Source: Gammaproteobacteria bacterium (GTDB lineage Bacteria; Pseudomonadota; Gammaproteobacteria; Steroidobacterales; Steroidobacteraceae). From it: a stretch of DNA of 64,000 bases. The notes beneath the pieces are model-generated. The model saw nothing but the letters and a program-made list of their open reading frames with translations, was not told the DNA's origin and ran no database searches. Shown one piece after another: positions 8,892 to 19,320 of this stretch (position 1 is the first letter of the stretch; each line of letters begins with the position of its first letter). The position numbers were made by a program, and so were the translations under genes. The DNA is taken from positions 62,001 through 126,000 of the forward strand of contig JANYHD010000016.1 in assembly GCA_025359205.1 (NCBI GenBank), read 5' to 3'.

Positions 8892-10490
8892 ATGAGTACC
8901 CTCGACCGTGAAATACTGCGGCGGCGCACCTTTGCCATCATCTCGCACCCGGATGCCGGCAAGACCACGCTGACCGAAAAGCTGCTGCTGTTCGGCGGCG
9001 CGATCCAGATGGCCGGCACAGTGAAGGGCCGCAAGGCTGCGCGCCACGCGACCTCCGACTGGATGCGGCTCGAGCAGCAGCGCGGCATCTCGATCACGAG
9101 CTCGGTGATGCAGTTCCCATACCGCGATTGCATCGTCAACCTGCTCGATACGCCTGGCCACGAGGATTTTTCCGAAGACACTTACCGCACGCTGACTGCG
9201 GTCGACTCGGCGCTCATGGTGATCGACTGTGCCAAGGGCGTGGAACTGCGCACGATCAGGCTGATGGAAGTGTGCCGGCTGCGCGACACGCCGATCATGA
9301 CCTTCGTCAACAAGCTCGATCGCGACGGGCGTGCGCCCATCGAGCTGCTCGATGAGATCGAGTCGGTGCTGAAGATCCATCCGACGCCCGTGACCTGGCC
9401 GATCGGCATGGGACGCGAACTGGCCGGCATCTACCACCTGATCGAGGACCGCATCTACGTGTACGAGGCAGGCGAGCGCGGCCGCGTCGGCGGCAACCGC
9501 ATCATCGACGGGCTGGATTCCGCGGCGGCACGCGAGCTGTTGGGTGCGGGCTACGCGGCCTATCTGGCCGAGGTGGAACTGGTGCGCGGCGCGTCCGCGG
9601 CCTTCGACCCGGCGGCCTACCGCGCGGGCCGACAGACGCCGGTGTTCTTTGGGTCCGCGATCAGCAATTTCGGCGTCGAAGAACTGCTGCGCGCCTTCGT
9701 GGAACACGCGCCGGCGCCGCTGGCGCGCGCGGCCAGCACGCGCAGTGTCGAACCGCTCGAGCCCGCACTCAGTGGCTTCGTGTTCAAGATCCAGGCCAAC
9801 ATGGACCCGGGACATCGCGACCGCATCGCCTTCCTGCGCCTGTGCTCGGGTCGCTACCAGCGTGGCATGCGCATCTATCACACGCGGCTGCGCAAGGAGG
9901 TGCGGGTGGCGGATGCGCTTACCTTCATGGCAGCTGATCGCGCCCAGGCCGAGGAAGCCTATGCCGGCGACATCATCGGGTTGCACAATCACGGCACCAT
10001 CAACATCGGTGACTCGTTCACCGAGGGCGAGGCGCTGGCTTTCACCGGCATCCCCGACTTTGCCCCGGAGCTGTTCCGCCGCGCGGTGCTCAAGGACCCG
10101 CTGCGCATGAAGGCGCTCGCCAAGGGCCTGGCGCAGTTGTGCGAAGAGGGCGCCACGCAGCTGTTCAAGCCGCTGCGCAACGCCGACCTGATCCTTGGTG
10201 CAGTGGGTCAGTTGCAATTTGAGGTTGTAGCCTTCCGTCTGGCCGACGAGTACGCTGTGCAGTGCGTGTTTGAACCCATCAACGTGCACACGGCACGCTG
10301 GGTGAGCGCCACCGACTCGGCCAGGTTCGAGGAGTTCCAGGTGAAGGCACATGACAACCTGGCGCGCGATCACAGCGGCGCGCTCGTGTACCTCGCGCCC
10401 ACGCGCGTCAACCTGCAGCTGACGCTCGAGCGCTGGCCGGACATCCGCTTCAGCGAAACGCGCGAACACCTCTCCGGCGCTGAGGCGTGA
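8892..10490 (+). CDS. prfC: Peptide chain release factor 3
   Basis: A translational GTPase that recycles RF1/RF2 from terminated ribosomes. The 532 residues match the family. G1 is [13 protein letters not shown] (18-30), switch I includes [16 protein letters not shown]3 is [14 protein letters not shown] and G4 is VNKLDRDGR. The C-terminal half contains the domain II and III segments, including [15 protein letters not shown], characteristic of RF3 rather than EF-G. The ATG follows rimI by nine bases. Confidence 0.97.
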   Translation: MSTLDREILRRRTFAIISHPDAGKTTLTEKLLLFGGAIQMAGTVKGRKAARHATSDWMRLEQQRGISITSSVMQFPYRDCIVNLLDTPGHEDFSEDTYRTLTAVDSALMVIDCAKGVELRTIRLMEVCRLRDTPIMTFVNKLDRDGRAPIELLDEIESVLKIHPTPVTWPIGMGRELAGIYHLIEDRIYVYEAGERGRVGGNRIIDGLDSAAARELLGAGYAAYLAEVELVRGASAAFDPAAYRAGRQTPVFFGSAISNFGVEELLRAFVEHAPAPLARAASTRSVEPLEPALSGFVFKIQANMDPGHRDRIAFLRLCSGRYQRGMRIYHTRLRKEVRVADALTFMAADRAQAEEAYAGDIIGLHNHGTINIGDSFTEGEALAFTGIPDFAPELFRRAVLKDPLRMKALAKGLAQLCEEGATQLFKPLRNADLILGAVGQLQFEVVAFRLADEYAVQCVFEPINVHTARWVSATDSARFEEFQVKAHDNLARDHSGALVYLAPTRVNLQLTLERWPDIRFSETREHLSGAEA

Positions 10491-10497
10491 GGCGCCG

Positions 10498-11799
10498 GTG
10501 AGCTCTGCTGCGGCCACGAGCGGCAATGCGCTGCCGAACGGGGCCGCACGGCTGCGTGCGCAACGCGCCTGGGCGCTGACCGCATGGGCGAATCACGGCT
10601 TCGTGACCACGGTGCTGGTCGGCTTCTTCCCGGTGTTCCTGAACAAGTACTGGGCAGCCGACCTGCCCGGTACGCGTTCGACCCTGTACCTGGGCATCAC
10701 CAATTCGGCGGCGAGCCTCGTGGTGATGTTGCTGGCGCCCTGGCTCGGCGCGCTAGCCGACCGGCGCGGGCAGCGCAAGCGCTGGCTGGGACTGTTCACG
10801 CTGCTCGGCGTGGTCGCGACGGCACTGCTCGCCGCGGTCGGCAAGGGCGAGTGGTTCTGGGCACTGCCAGTGTTCGCACTCGCCTCCATCGGGCTGTACG
10901 GCGGCTCTTCGTTCCAGGACGCGCTGCTGGTGCAGGTGGCGAATCCCCATGAGTCCAATCGCGTGTCGGCTTATGGCTACGCGGCCGGATACCTCGGCGG
11001 TGGGTTGCTGTTGTTGGTGAACGCAGTGATGGCGATGAAACCGCAATGGTTCGGCATTGCTGACGCCGCCACTGCGACGCGCATTGCCTTCGTGGACGTG
11101 GCGCTCTGGTGGGCGCTGTTCACTTTGCCGCTGTTCCGCTACGTGCCGGAGGCGCCGCCCACCGCAGAGCCGTCCGGTTGGGCGGAATTGCGCGCCAGCA
11201 TCCGCCAGGTGCTGGGCGATGCCACCGTGCGTCGCTTCCTCGTGGCTTTCTGGCTGTACATCGACGCCATCGGCACGCTCCAGCAGATGGCCGTGGATTT
11301 CGGCGCCAAGCTCGGCCTGCCCACCTCAGCGCTGATCGGCGCATTGCTGATGGTGCAGTTCATCGCCTTTCCGGCGGCGGTGATATTCGGGCGAATCGGT
11401 GACCGCATCGGCGCGCAACGCGCGATCCTGATCGGGCTCGGGGTGTTCATGTTCGTGACCTGCTGGGCGCTGTTCCTCGAGACGATCTGGCAGTTCTACG
11501 TGATGGCGGCGCTGGTTGGCTGCGTGCAGGGCGGCGTGCAATCACTGTCGCGCTCGCTGTACTCGCGCCTGATACCGCGCGAGCGGGCCGGAGAGTACTT
11601 CGGCTTTTACAACATGCTCGGCAAGTTCGCGGCCGTGGTCGGGCCACTGCTGGTCGGCGTGACCGCGGCCATCAGCGGCAGCCCGCGCATCGGCGTGTCC
11701 TCGCTGCTGCTGTTGTTCGTCGCCGGCGCGGTGCTGCTGTGGACCATGCGCGTGCCGGATGGCGCTTTGCGTGCGGCAGACACGCACGGAGCAACTTGA
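10498..11799 (+). CDS. MFS permease, UMF1 (Atg22-like) family
   Basis: A 433-residue inner-membrane protein with about twelve hydrophobic helices. The N-terminal WANHGFVTTVLVGFFPVF and the loop LADRRGQRKRW after helix 2 fit the major facilitator fold. The central YGGSSFQDALLVQ and later RSLYSRLIPRERAGEYFGFYN match the bacterial UMF1 group related to yeast Atg22. The substrate is unknown for most bacterial members. The start is GTG at 10498, seven bases after prfC. The stop overlaps the next ATG (TGATG), indicating coupling to the GFA-family gene. Confidence 0.85.
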   Translation: MSSAAATSGNALPNGAARLRAQRAWALTAWANHGFVTTVLVGFFPVFLNKYWAADLPGTRSTLYLGITNSAASLVVMLLAPWLGALADRRGQRKRWLGLFTLLGVVATALLAAVGKGEWFWALPVFALASIGLYGGSSFQDALLVQVANPHESNRVSAYGYAAGYLGGGLLLLVNAVMAMKPQWFGIADAATATRIAFVDVALWWALFTLPLFRYVPEAPPTAEPSGWAELRASIRQVLGDATVRRFLVAFWLYIDAIGTLQQMAVDFGAKLGLPTSALIGALLMVQFIAFPAAVIFGRIGDRIGAQRAILIGLGVFMFVTCWALFLETIWQFYVMAALVGCVQGGVQSLSRSLYSRLIPRERAGEYFGFYNMLGKFAAVVGPLLVGVTAAISGSPRIGVSSLLLLFVAGAVLLWTMRVPDGALRAADTHGAT

Positions 11800-12212
11800 T
11801 GTCGGAGCCAATGACTGGCCGCTGCTTTTGCCGGGCGATCCGCTACCGCTGCGGGACGCCGATTTACCCACCCACGCTGTGTCACTGCGAATCCTGCCGG
11901 CGCGTTGCCGGCGCCCATGCCCTCGGGTGGTTCACAGTGGCGAGCGGGCAGCTCGCCTACATTGCGGGAACGCCGCGGGAGTTTGAATCCTCACCCGGCG
12001 TATGGCGCGCGTTCTGCGGTCACTGTGGCACGCCGTTTACGTATCGAAATGACAAACGTCCCGGGGAACTGGACGTCACCATCTGCAGCCTCGATGCGCC
12101 CGGGCAGGTGGTGCCTGCGGATCACATCTGGATGCAGGACGCGCCAGCATGGGACCGCCCGCAGGACGGCCTGCCGCAATATCGCGCGGGTCGCGAGCGC
12201 AGCGACCCCTAG
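11799..12212 (+). CDS. GFA-family zinc protein (DUF636/CENP-V type)
   Basis: The 137-residue protein carries the cysteine pattern of the glutathione-dependent formaldehyde-activating family: GRCFCRAIRY, CHCESCRR and FCGHCGTPFTYR, which together bind zinc in this fold. The founding Gfa enzyme makes S-hydroxymethylglutathione, but most short homologues have no proven activity, so the substrate is not assigned. Translation is probably coupled to the MFS gene through TGATG. The stop lies in a CTAG shared with the transglutaminase gene on the opposite strand. Confidence 0.85.
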   Translation: MSEPMTGRCFCRAIRYRCGTPIYPPTLCHCESCRRVAGAHALGWFTVASGQLAYIAGTPREFESSPGVWRAFCGHCGTPFTYRNDKRPGELDVTICSLDAPGQVVPADHIWMQDAPAWDRPQDGLPQYRAGRERSDP

Positions 12213-14173
12213 CGAAAGACAGGGCGATAGGCGGGGCGATACGCGCGCGCGGCGCGCAGGAACTCACGCATGGCCGCGGGTTCGCCTGGCGGCCCATAGC
12301 GCAATCCGGCATAGCTGCGCGCCAGCGGCAGCAGCGCCGCCGCCGCTGCCGGTTGCGTGAGCTCCAGCCGCTCGCAATAGGCCAGCACGCCCTCGTGGCT
12401 GGCGCGTGGCAGGCCGGCGCGGGCGAGGCGCCGGTCGATCTGCCGCCAGGCGCGGGCGAGGGCGTCCGGGCGCGCGGCGCGCGCCAGGCGGCGCAGCGAC
12501 CACGCAATCCAGGCCAGCCAGGCGCCCAGACCCACGCCCAGCGCAATGGCGAGTGTCTGCCAATCGCCATCGCCGAATCCCATGCGGCCGGCGAGATTGA
12601 GCTGCCTGGCGAAGTTGAAGCCGACCACGTCATCCTGCCACCAAGCGTTTGCCGCGTCCCAGGCCTGCAGCACGCTGGTGAGCCAGCGACTGGAGCCCAG
12701 CAGGCGGGCTGCGCCGCCGCTGAACCCGTCGCCGAACTGCAGCAGGTCGCGCTGCAGCCGTTCCGGCGCGACCACGGCCGTCGGGTCGGCGCGCAGCCAG
12801 CCGCGTCCCTCGAGCCATACTTCGGCCCAGGCGTGTGCATCGCGCTGGCGCACCAGCAGGTAGCCACCGATCGGATTCCATTCGCCGCCCTGGTAGCCCG
12901 TGACCACGCGCGCGGGTATGCCTGCCGCGCGCATCAGGTCGACGAAGGCGGAGGCGTAGTGACCGCAGAATCCCTCGCGCGTGTCGAACAGCAGTTCGTC
13001 CACCGAGTTGCGCCCGAGTGGCTGCGGCACCAGTGTGTAGACGAAGCCACCTTCGCGCAGGAAGGCGTACACACTGTTGATGTAGACAACCGGGTCGGCG
13101 GCTCGCGCCCGCAACTGCAGCGCGAGTTCATGCGCGCGCGGATTGCGGTTGGGGGGCAGCGCGAGGTCCATGTCCCGTGCGGCGCTCGAGAGCTCGCCGC
13201 GCATCATCGCCTGCGGATAAGCCGTTAGTTCGTAGCTGCGTGCCTCCAGGATCGGGCGCAGCGCGAGCAGCTGGAAGTCCGCGCTCATGGAAACGTAGGG
13301 CGTGTCCGGCGGCTGCGACATCTCGAGCGCCACCACGGTGCCGTGCGTATTGGGTTCGAGCGTCTCGCTGTAGCGGTAAGCGGGGCCACGAAATTCCAGT
13401 GTGCCGGTCGGCGGGCCCGCGCCACGGTGGCGGCGCCAGGTGAAGCCGTCGAAATCGTGCAACACCGGCCCGCGCCAATAGCGCTGCGCGGCCGGCGGCG
13501 GAGCGCCCTCGAAGCGCGCGCGCAATGCCGGTTCGTCGGATTCGCTGAGGCGCGCGATCCTGCCCGGGCTCATCTCATCGCCAAGGCCCGTGATCGCCTC
13601 GTCATCGCGGGCCAGCGACCAGAATGCGCCAGGCAGCCGCGGAAAGAACAGGAAGCACAGCAGCGCGAGCGGCAGTGCATACAGCAGCTGGCGCGCGGAT
13701 TCGCGCAGCAGCGTGGTTGCAGGGAGCGCAGCACCGCCGGACAGTCCGCGCAGCGCCGCCAGGCACAGCAACAGGCACAGCGCGTACAGCGGCAGCCTCC
13801 ACAGCTGCTGGCGATCCAGGCAGGCCGCGAGCAGCAGGAACAGCGTCGCCCCGCAGATCACGTACCAGTCGCGCCGCGTGCGTGCCTCGAACAGCTTGGC
13901 CGCGGTCATCGCCACCAGTAGCGTCGCGCCGGCGGAAATGCCATTGAGCGTACGGAAACTCAACAGCACGCCTACAGTGACCAACGCGGCGAAGCCGAGG
14001 CGCGTGGTCCGTCCGGGCTGGGCGTGCCCGTACAGCGCGGCACGCATATGCCAGGCCGTTGCCAGCACCAACACCGGCAGGCACCACCAGGCGAGGTGGT
14101 GCGCGTTGACCAGTGCGGCGGTGTACAGCGCCGCGATGGGCAGCCATGAGGCGCTGTGCGTGGTCAACTTCAC
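12209..14173 (-). CDS. TgpA-type transglutaminase-like membrane protein (DUF3488)
   Basis: A 654-residue inner-membrane protein. About six helices occupy residues 1-180, followed by a periplasmic transglutaminase-like domain and one further helix near 555-575 before a cytoplasmic DUF4129-like tail. The catalytic triad of the core is visible: C403 in GFCGHYAS, H447 in DAHAWAEVW and D463 in RADPT. P. aeruginosa TgpA is the named relative, but the physiological substrate is unclear. The start is GTG at 14173, three bases beyond the DUF58 stop. With MoxR and DUF58 it forms a well-known conserved trio. Confidence 0.9.
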   Translation of the reverse strand: MKLTTHSASWLPIAALYTAALVNAHHLAWWCLPVLVLATAWHMRAALYGHAQPGRTTRLGFAALVTVGVLLSFRTLNGISAGATLLVAMTAAKLFEARTRRDWYVICGATLFLLLAACLDRQQLWRLPLYALCLLLCLAALRGLSGGAALPATTLLRESARQLLYALPLALLCFLFFPRLPGAFWSLARDDEAITGLGDEMSPGRIARLSESDEPALRARFEGAPPPAAQRYWRGPVLHDFDGFTWRRHRGAGPPTGTLEFRGPAYRYSETLEPNTHGTVVALEMSQPPDTPYVSMSADFQLLALRPILEARSYELTAYPQAMMRGELSSAARDMDLALPPNRNPRAHELALQLRARAADPVVYINSVYAFLREGGFVYTLVPQPLGRNSVDELLFDTREGFCGHYASAFVDLMRAAGIPARVVTGYQGGEWNPIGGYLLVRQRDAHAWAEVWLEGRGWLRADPTAVVAPERLQRDLLQFGDGFSGGAARLLGSSRWLTSVLQAWDAANAWWQDDVVGFNFARQLNLAGRMGFGDGDWQTLAIALGVGLGAWLAWIAWSLRRLARAARPDALARAWRQIDRRLARAGLPRASHEGVLAYCERLELTQPAAAAALLPLARSYAGLRYGPPGEPAAMREFLRAARAYRPAYRPVFR

Positions 14174-14176
14174 GGA

Positions 14177-15142
14177 TCAGTTACCGTACAGCGCCAGCGC
14201 CCGCAGCAGCAGCGTGCGGTGCGCGGGGCCGCGGCCCAGTGGCAGCTCGGCTCCGGGCAGGCGCAGTCCGCAGGCCGCCTCAGGCCCGGCGCATTGGTTG
14301 ATCCACGCGGCCAGCTGGCTGAGGCGGTCTTCGAGGTCAAGCGATTCGAGTCCGTCGAAGCTGAACAGGTAATCGTTGCCGTTATTGGCAGCGTACTGCG
14401 CGACCATCAGCGGCGCGCCACGCGCCCAGGCCTTCCAGGCGATGCTGCGCGGACTGTCGCCGCTCTGGTAGGCGCGCAGGCCCACCCATTCCTCCTCGCC
14501 TGGCACCTGCGCGGCGCTCTGACCGGAAAGTCGCCCGGCACTCGCGCGCGGGAGCGGTCGCGAACCTTGCGCATGCGGATAAACGATCACCTCGACAGGC
14601 AGGTACAGCCAGGTCCAGCAGCGGAACAGCCCGGACGGAGCGGTGCTGGCGAGTTCCAGCCGCTCGAGCCTGCGTCGGCCGCGCTGGCCAGCCTGGAACG
14701 CGGCCTCCACCGTGACGACCGCGCCGGCGGCAAGCTCGAACTGGGTGGCGCTCGCACCCGGTGCGCGCAGGCTGAGCGCGCGGCGCGCCTGGCGCGCGGG
14801 ATTGGCGAAGCGCAGCTCCACGGTGCCCACCGTGCCCGCGTGGCAATCGGCGGCCTGCGCATGCGCCAGCTCCAGGCCCTGCAGTGTGCGTTGGCATTCG
14901 TGCATGCCCACCAGCACCACGCCGGCGAGCAGGAAGGTCAGGAACAGCGCCAGGCTGTTGCTGTAGTTCAATCCCGCGATCAGCATCACGAACAGCAGTG
15001 CGGCCGCAGCAAGCCCCGGACGCGTCGGCAGGATGTACAGGCGCCGGCTCTGCAGCTGCAGTGGCAGTGAGTCGCCTCCCTGGCGCTTGCGGGCCCATTG
15101 CTCGACGCGCTCGGTCAGTCGGCGGCGCAGCGCGGCAAACAT
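14177..15142 (-). CDS. DUF58 domain membrane protein
   Basis: 321 residues with two hydrophobic helices near 35-75 (ILPTRPGLAAAALLFVML and the following LALFLTFLLAGVVLV), then a soluble region. The DUF58 signature appears as LRAYQSGDSPRSIAWKAWAR around residues 215-235. The family has a degenerate von Willebrand A-like fold and is usually encoded between a MoxR ATPase and a transglutaminase protein, exactly as here. It probably works with them in an envelope-associated process, but no activity is established. Confidence 0.88.
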   Translation of the reverse strand: MFAALRRRLTERVEQWARKRQGGDSLPLQLQSRRLYILPTRPGLAAAALLFVMLIAGLNYSNSLALFLTFLLAGVVLVGMHECQRTLQGLELAHAQAADCHAGTVGTVELRFANPARQARRALSLRAPGASATQFELAAGAVVTVEAAFQAGQRGRRRLERLELASTAPSGLFRCWTWLYLPVEVIVYPHAQGSRPLPRASAGRLSGQSAAQVPGEEEWVGLRAYQSGDSPRSIAWKAWARGAPLMVAQYAANNGNDYLFSFDGLESLDLEDRLSQLAAWINQCAGPEAACGLRLPGAELPLGRGPAHRTLLLRALALYGN

Positions 15143-15152
15143 TGATCAGGCC

Positions 15153-16064
15153 CTAAATCGGCACCGGCACCGCGGCGAGCAGCTCGGCAGCGAGCCGGGC
15201 GCCGTGCCCGGCGCCGCCGCTGTCACGCTGCTCCAGCCGATGCGCCGAGACCGAGGGCAGCACGGCCTGTACGTGTTCGGGCAACACGGCCCGCTCTTCG
15301 GCCAACAGCGCCCAGGCCTGCGCGGCGCGCACCAGTCCCTGCGCGGCGCGCGGCGACAACCCGAGCTGGAACAGCGAGCGCGAGCGTGCCACCAGCGCCT
15401 GCACGTAGTCGAGGAGCGGGGCGCCCACGTAGATCGCGCGCACCGCGCGCTGTGCAGCGAGTAGCTCAGCCGGTGTGAGCACCGCGCTCATGCTTTCGAG
15501 CAGTTCGTGACGCTCGCCTGCCAGCAGCAGCGCGCGCTCAGCCTCGCGGTCGGGATAGCCCAGGCTCACGCGCATCAGGAAGCGGTCGAGCTGCGACTCG
15601 GGCAGCCCGAACGCGCCGAGCTGTTCGTGCGGATTCTGCGTCGCGACCACGAAGAAGGGTTCGGGCAGCGGGTGCGTGACGCCATCGATGCTGACTTGGC
15701 GTTCCTCCATGGCCTCCAGCAACGCACTCTGTGCCTTGGGGCTGGCGCGGTTGATCTCGTCGGCCAGCAGCAGCTGCGTGAACACCGGCCCAGGCCGGCA
15801 CCGGAACTGTTGCGTGTTCCGGTCGAATATCGCGACGCCGACCACATCCGCCGGCAGCAGGTCGCTGGTGAACTGGAGACGACGCCAGTCGAGGCCCAGG
15901 ACCCGCGCCAGCGTATGCGCGAGCGTGGTCTTGCCGACGCCCGGGACGTCCTCGAGCAGCAGGTGCCCGCGCGCCAGCAGGCAGGCCAGGCACAGCCGGA
16001 TCTGCGTCGGCTTGCCCAGTATCACGCGTTCTACCGCGCTCACTGCATCGCGGAGACGACTCAT
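15153..16064 (-). CDS. MoxR-family AAA+ ATPase
   Basis: The 303-residue AAA+ protein has Walker [13 protein letters not shown] (about 39-50), Walker [14 protein letters not shown], sensor 1 in [11 protein letters not shown] and arginine-finger/lid elements such as [12 protein letters not shown]. MoxR ATPases act as chaperone-like partners that activate or insert cofactors into substrate proteins, often VWA-fold proteins. DUF58 downstream is the likely partner. The ATG overlaps the valS stop by four bases. An open frame continues upstream inside valS, but homologues start at this position. Confidence 0.92.
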   Translation of the reverse strand: MSRLRDAVSAVERVILGKPTQIRLCLACLLARGHLLLEDVPGVGKTTLAHTLARVLGLDWRRLQFTSDLLPADVVGVAIFDRNTQQFRCRPGPVFTQLLLADEINRASPKAQSALLEAMEERQVSIDGVTHPLPEPFFVVATQNPHEQLGAFGLPESQLDRFLMRVSLGYPDREAERALLLAGERHELLESMSAVLTPAELLAAQRAVRAIYVGAPLLDYVQALVARSRSLFQLGLSPRAAQGLVRAAQAWALLAEERAVLPEHVQAVLPSVSAHRLEQRDSGGAGHGARLAAELLAAVPVPI

Positions 16065-18850
16065 GGCTGCAGCGCGCGCACCTGTTCGATCTGCCGTGCA
16101 AGTCCGGCGAGCGTCTGCTCGAAAGCGGCGAGCCGCGCGCGCTCCTGCGCAACCACCGCATCCGGTGCACTGCGCACGAAATTCTCGTTGCCCAGCTTGG
16201 CCTGCGCACGCGCGATCTCCTCGCCGGTCTTGCGCGCGTTCTTTCCCAGGCGCGCGAGTTCCGCGACCGGGTCGATGAGTCCGGCCATCGGCACCAGCAG
16301 CGTCATCTGTGCGGCCATCGCGGCGGCGGCAGGTGGCGGCTTTGTGCCAGGCGCCAGCAACTGCGGCGCCTCGATGCCGGCTAGCCGCATCAACAGTGCC
16401 TGGTGGCGCTGGGCGAGCTCGCGATCGGTGGCGCTGGCGTCCTGCAGCAGCAGCGGCAGCTTGCGTGCCGGGCTGATATCCATTTCGCCGCGGATCTGCC
16501 GCACGCCGAGCACGAACTTCTTCAGCCACTGCATATCGGTCTCGGCCGCCGCGTCGGACCGGAATGCGGCCGACTTGGGCCACGGCGCGAGCATGATGGT
16601 CACCGCCCCTGGCGCACTTGCCACCATCCGCATAGCAGGCGTGACGCGCTGCCAGATTTCCTCGGTGATGAACGGCATCAGCGGATGGAGCGTCCGCAGC
16701 AGCGCCTCGAGCACCTCCAGCAATGTCTGGCGCGTGCCGCGCTGCTGCGCCTCGCTCCCGCCCGCGCCCTGCAGTACCGGCTTGGCCAGCTCCAGGTACC
16801 AGTCGCAATAGTCAAGCCAGGTGAATTCGTACAGCGCCGTGGCCGCGTAGTCGAAACGGTAGCCCGTAAAGGCCTCGTCCACCGCGGCAATGGTCGCGCC
16901 AAGGCGCGAGCGGATCCAGCGGTCGGCCATCGACAGCTCGATCGGGCCGTCACTGTCAGTTGGGCCCTGCTCGACGGACTGCAGCACGAAGCGCGCCGCG
17001 TTCCACAGCTTGTTGCAGAAATTACGGTTGGCGGCGACACGCTGCAGGTCGAAGCGCAGGTCGCGGCTATGGGTCGCGAGCGAAGCAAAGCTGAAGCGCA
17101 ACGCGTCGGTGCCGTAGGCGGCGATGCCTTCCGGGAACTGCTTGCGCGTGGCCTTCTCGATGGCCGGAGCCAGCCGCGGCTGCAGCAGTCCGCTCGTGCG
17201 CTTGGCTACCAGGGCCTCGAGGCCGATACCGTCGACGATGTCGAGCGGATCGAGCACATTGCCCTTGGACTTCGACATCTTCTGGCCTTCGCCGTCGCGG
17301 ATCAGGCCGTGCACGTACACGTCGCGGAACGGGACGTCGCCCATGAATTTCAGGCCGAACATGATCATGCGTGCGACCCAGAAGAAAATGATGTCAAAGC
17401 CCGTCACCAGCACGCTGGTCGGGTAGTAGCGCGCCAGCTCGGGCGTGCGCTCAGGCCAGTCGAGCGTGGAGAATGGCCACAGCGCCGACGAGAACCAGGT
17501 GTCGAGCACGTCCTCGTCCTGGCGCAATGCCACCTCGCGGCCATGACGGCTGCGCGCCTGCGCGGCCGCCGCCGCAGCGTCGCGGGCGACGTAGATCGTG
17601 CCGTCCTCGTCGTACCAGGCCGGGATGCGATGGCCCCACCACAGCTGGCGGCTGATGCACCAGTCCTCGATGTTGCGCATCCACTGGAAGTAGGTTTTGT
17701 CCCAGTTCTCCGGCACGAAGCGGATCCGCCCCTGCTCGACGGCGGCAATGGCTGGCGCCGCGAGCGGCGCGACGCGCACGTACCATTGATCCGTCAGATA
17801 GGGTTCGATGACCGCGCCGCTCCGGTCGCCGCGCGGCACCTTGAGCGTGTGGGCTTCGATGCGTTCGACCAGTCCAGCCGCCTCGAGCAGCTCCACGACG
17901 CGCTGGCGCGCGGCGTCTCGATCGAGACCGCGCAGTTCCGGCGGCGAGAGCTCGTTCATGCGGGCATCGGGCGTAAACACGTTGAGCAGCGGCAGCGAGT
18001 GCCGCTGACCGACCGCGTAGTCGTTGAAGTCGTGCGCGGGCGTGATCTTGACGCAGCCGGTGCCGAATTCAGGGTCGACATAGTCATCGGCGATGATCGG
18101 GATTTCACGGCCGGCGAGCGGCAGGGTGACCCGCTTGCCAACCAGGTGGCGGTAGCGCTCATCCTTTGGGTGCACAGCCACCGCCGCATCACCGATCATC
18201 GTCTCGGGCCTGGTGGTGGCCACCACCAGCGCGCCGCTGCCGTCGCTGAGCGGGTACCGCAGGTGCCAAAGTGATCCGGCTTCCTCTTCGCTCAGCACCT
18301 CGAGATCGGATATCGCCGTGCGCAGCACCGGATCCCAATTGACCAGGCGCTGCCCGCGGTAAATCAGGTCTTCCTCGAACAGGCGCACGAAAGTCTCGTT
18401 CACCGCGTGCGACAGCCCCGCATCCATCGTGAAGCGATCGCGCGTCCAGTCGACCGAGGCGCCGAGCCGCCGCATCTGCATGGCGATCGTGCCACCCGAC
18501 TGCGCTTTCCATTGCCACACGCGCGCGATGAATTCTTCGCGCGACAGATCGGTGCGCCGCTTGCCCTCGGCGTTGAGCTGGCGCTCGACCACCATTTGCG
18601 TGGCGATACCGGCATGGTCAGTGCCCGGCTGCCACAGCGTGCTCTCGCCGCGCATGCGGTGGAAGCGCGTCAGGGCGTCCATGATCGTGTCCTGGAACGC
18701 GTGCCCCATGTGCAGCGTACCGGTCACGTTGGGTGGCGGAATGACGATGCAGAAAGCGCCCTGGCCGTCGCGTGGCGCAAAGCTGCCCTGCGCCTCCCAT
18801 TGCGCGTACCAGCGCTGCTCAATGTCGGCCGGCGAGTAGGTCTTGTCCAT
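16061..18850 (-). CDS. valS: Valyl-tRNA synthetase
   Basis: Charges tRNA-Val. The 929 residues cover the class I core with HMGH at 47-50, the CP1 editing domain (including [17 protein letters not shown] and [16 protein letters not shown]), the KMSKSKGNV signature and the anticodon-binding region. The C-terminus has the ValS-specific coiled-coil arm, rich in Ala, Glu and Lys/Arg. holC lies 8 bases upstream on the same strand, the usual order. Downstream, the MoxR gene overlaps the stop, an uncommon attachment of the MoxR-DUF58-TgpA trio to a synthetase operon. Confidence 0.98.
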   Translation of the reverse strand: MDKTYSPADIEQRWYAQWEAQGSFAPRDGQGAFCIVIPPPNVTGTLHMGHAFQDTIMDALTRFHRMRGESTLWQPGTDHAGIATQMVVERQLNAEGKRRTDLSREEFIARVWQWKAQSGGTIAMQMRRLGASVDWTRDRFTMDAGLSHAVNETFVRLFEEDLIYRGQRLVNWDPVLRTAISDLEVLSEEEAGSLWHLRYPLSDGSGALVVATTRPETMIGDAAVAVHPKDERYRHLVGKRVTLPLAGREIPIIADDYVDPEFGTGCVKITPAHDFNDYAVGQRHSLPLLNVFTPDARMNELSPPELRGLDRDAARQRVVELLEAAGLVERIEAHTLKVPRGDRSGAVIEPYLTDQWYVRVAPLAAPAIAAVEQGRIRFVPENWDKTYFQWMRNIEDWCISRQLWWGHRIPAWYDEDGTIYVARDAAAAAAQARSRHGREVALRQDEDVLDTWFSSALWPFSTLDWPERTPELARYYPTSVLVTGFDIIFFWVARMIMFGLKFMGDVPFRDVYVHGLIRDGEGQKMSKSKGNVLDPLDIVDGIGLEALVAKRTSGLLQPRLAPAIEKATRKQFPEGIAAYGTDALRFSFASLATHSRDLRFDLQRVAANRNFCNKLWNAARFVLQSVEQGPTDSDGPIELSMADRWIRSRLGATIAAVDEAFTGYRFDYAATALYEFTWLDYCDWYLELAKPVLQGAGGSEAQQRGTRQTLLEVLEALLRTLHPLMPFITEEIWQRVTPAMRMVASAPGAVTIMLAPWPKSAAFRSDAAAETDMQWLKKFVLGVRQIRGEMDISPARKLPLLLQDASATDRELAQRHQALLMRLAGIEAPQLLAPGTKPPPAAAAMAAQMTLLVPMAGLIDPVAELARLGKNARKTGEEIARAQAKLGNENFVRSAPDAVVAQERARLAAFEQTLAGLARQIEQVRALQP

Positions 18851-18858
18851 GATTCGAT

Positions 18859-19302
18859 CTATTTGCCGGCCTGGCCAGGCTGGTGGGTGGTCGGCTCGAC
18901 TCCCATGGCACGGTACTGGCGGTAGCGCTCGCGGCCGGCCAGGCGGCGGGCCGGATCGTTGTCGACGATCTCGATCACGCGCGCCGCGCTCGCCACCCCC
19001 GCAGGCACTGCGGCGGAGAGGTTGACGATGAGCTGCGGCGGGGAGGGTGGTGCGGCGCCGGCGCTGAGCAGCACCGGCGACTCCTCCCAGGCGGATTCGG
19101 CCGTCACCGGTTCATGCGGCACGAAGCTGCGGTCGGCGAAAGTCCATAGCAGGTCGTCGAAGCGGGCGAGGTCCTCGGCGCTGTCGAAGCAGACCAGCAC
19201 ACGCTCGTCCGCCAGGAAGGCGCGCTCGACTTCCTGGCAGGCGAACTTCCAGCGCTCGCGCGAATCGCTCCCTTCCAGCACGTAGAAATCTGCGCGCTCC
19301 AC
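18859..19302 (-). CDS. holC: DNA polymerase III chi subunit
   Basis: The chi subunit links the clamp-loader complex to single-strand binding protein. The 147-residue product begins [19 protein letters not shown], typical of HolC, with later [14 protein letters not shown] and [10 protein letters not shown]. The C-terminus ([16 protein letters not shown]) also fits. The order pepA-holC-valS on one strand is the normal gammaproteobacterial arrangement and supports the assignment of this weakly conserved protein. Confidence 0.92.
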   Translation of the reverse strand: MERADFYVLEGSDSRERWKFACQEVERAFLADERVLVCFDSAEDLARFDDLLWTFADRSFVPHEPVTAESAWEESPVLLSAGAAPPSPPQLIVNLSAAVPAGVASAARVIEIVDNDPARRLAGRERYRQYRAMGVEPTTHQPGQAGK

Positions 19303-19320
19303 TTGCTGGCCCGGACCGCG

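Noticed and set aside
8538-10526. 662-codon open frame opposite prfC
   Set aside because: It is the antisense shadow of a certain gene in GC-rich DNA. The translation is rich in His/Arg/Ala with no recognisable domain, and prfC has strong family motifs.
16403-18274. 623-codon open frame opposite valS
   Set aside because: Same shadow effect. Its composition is low-complexity Arg/Ala/His and it lies wholly inside valS.
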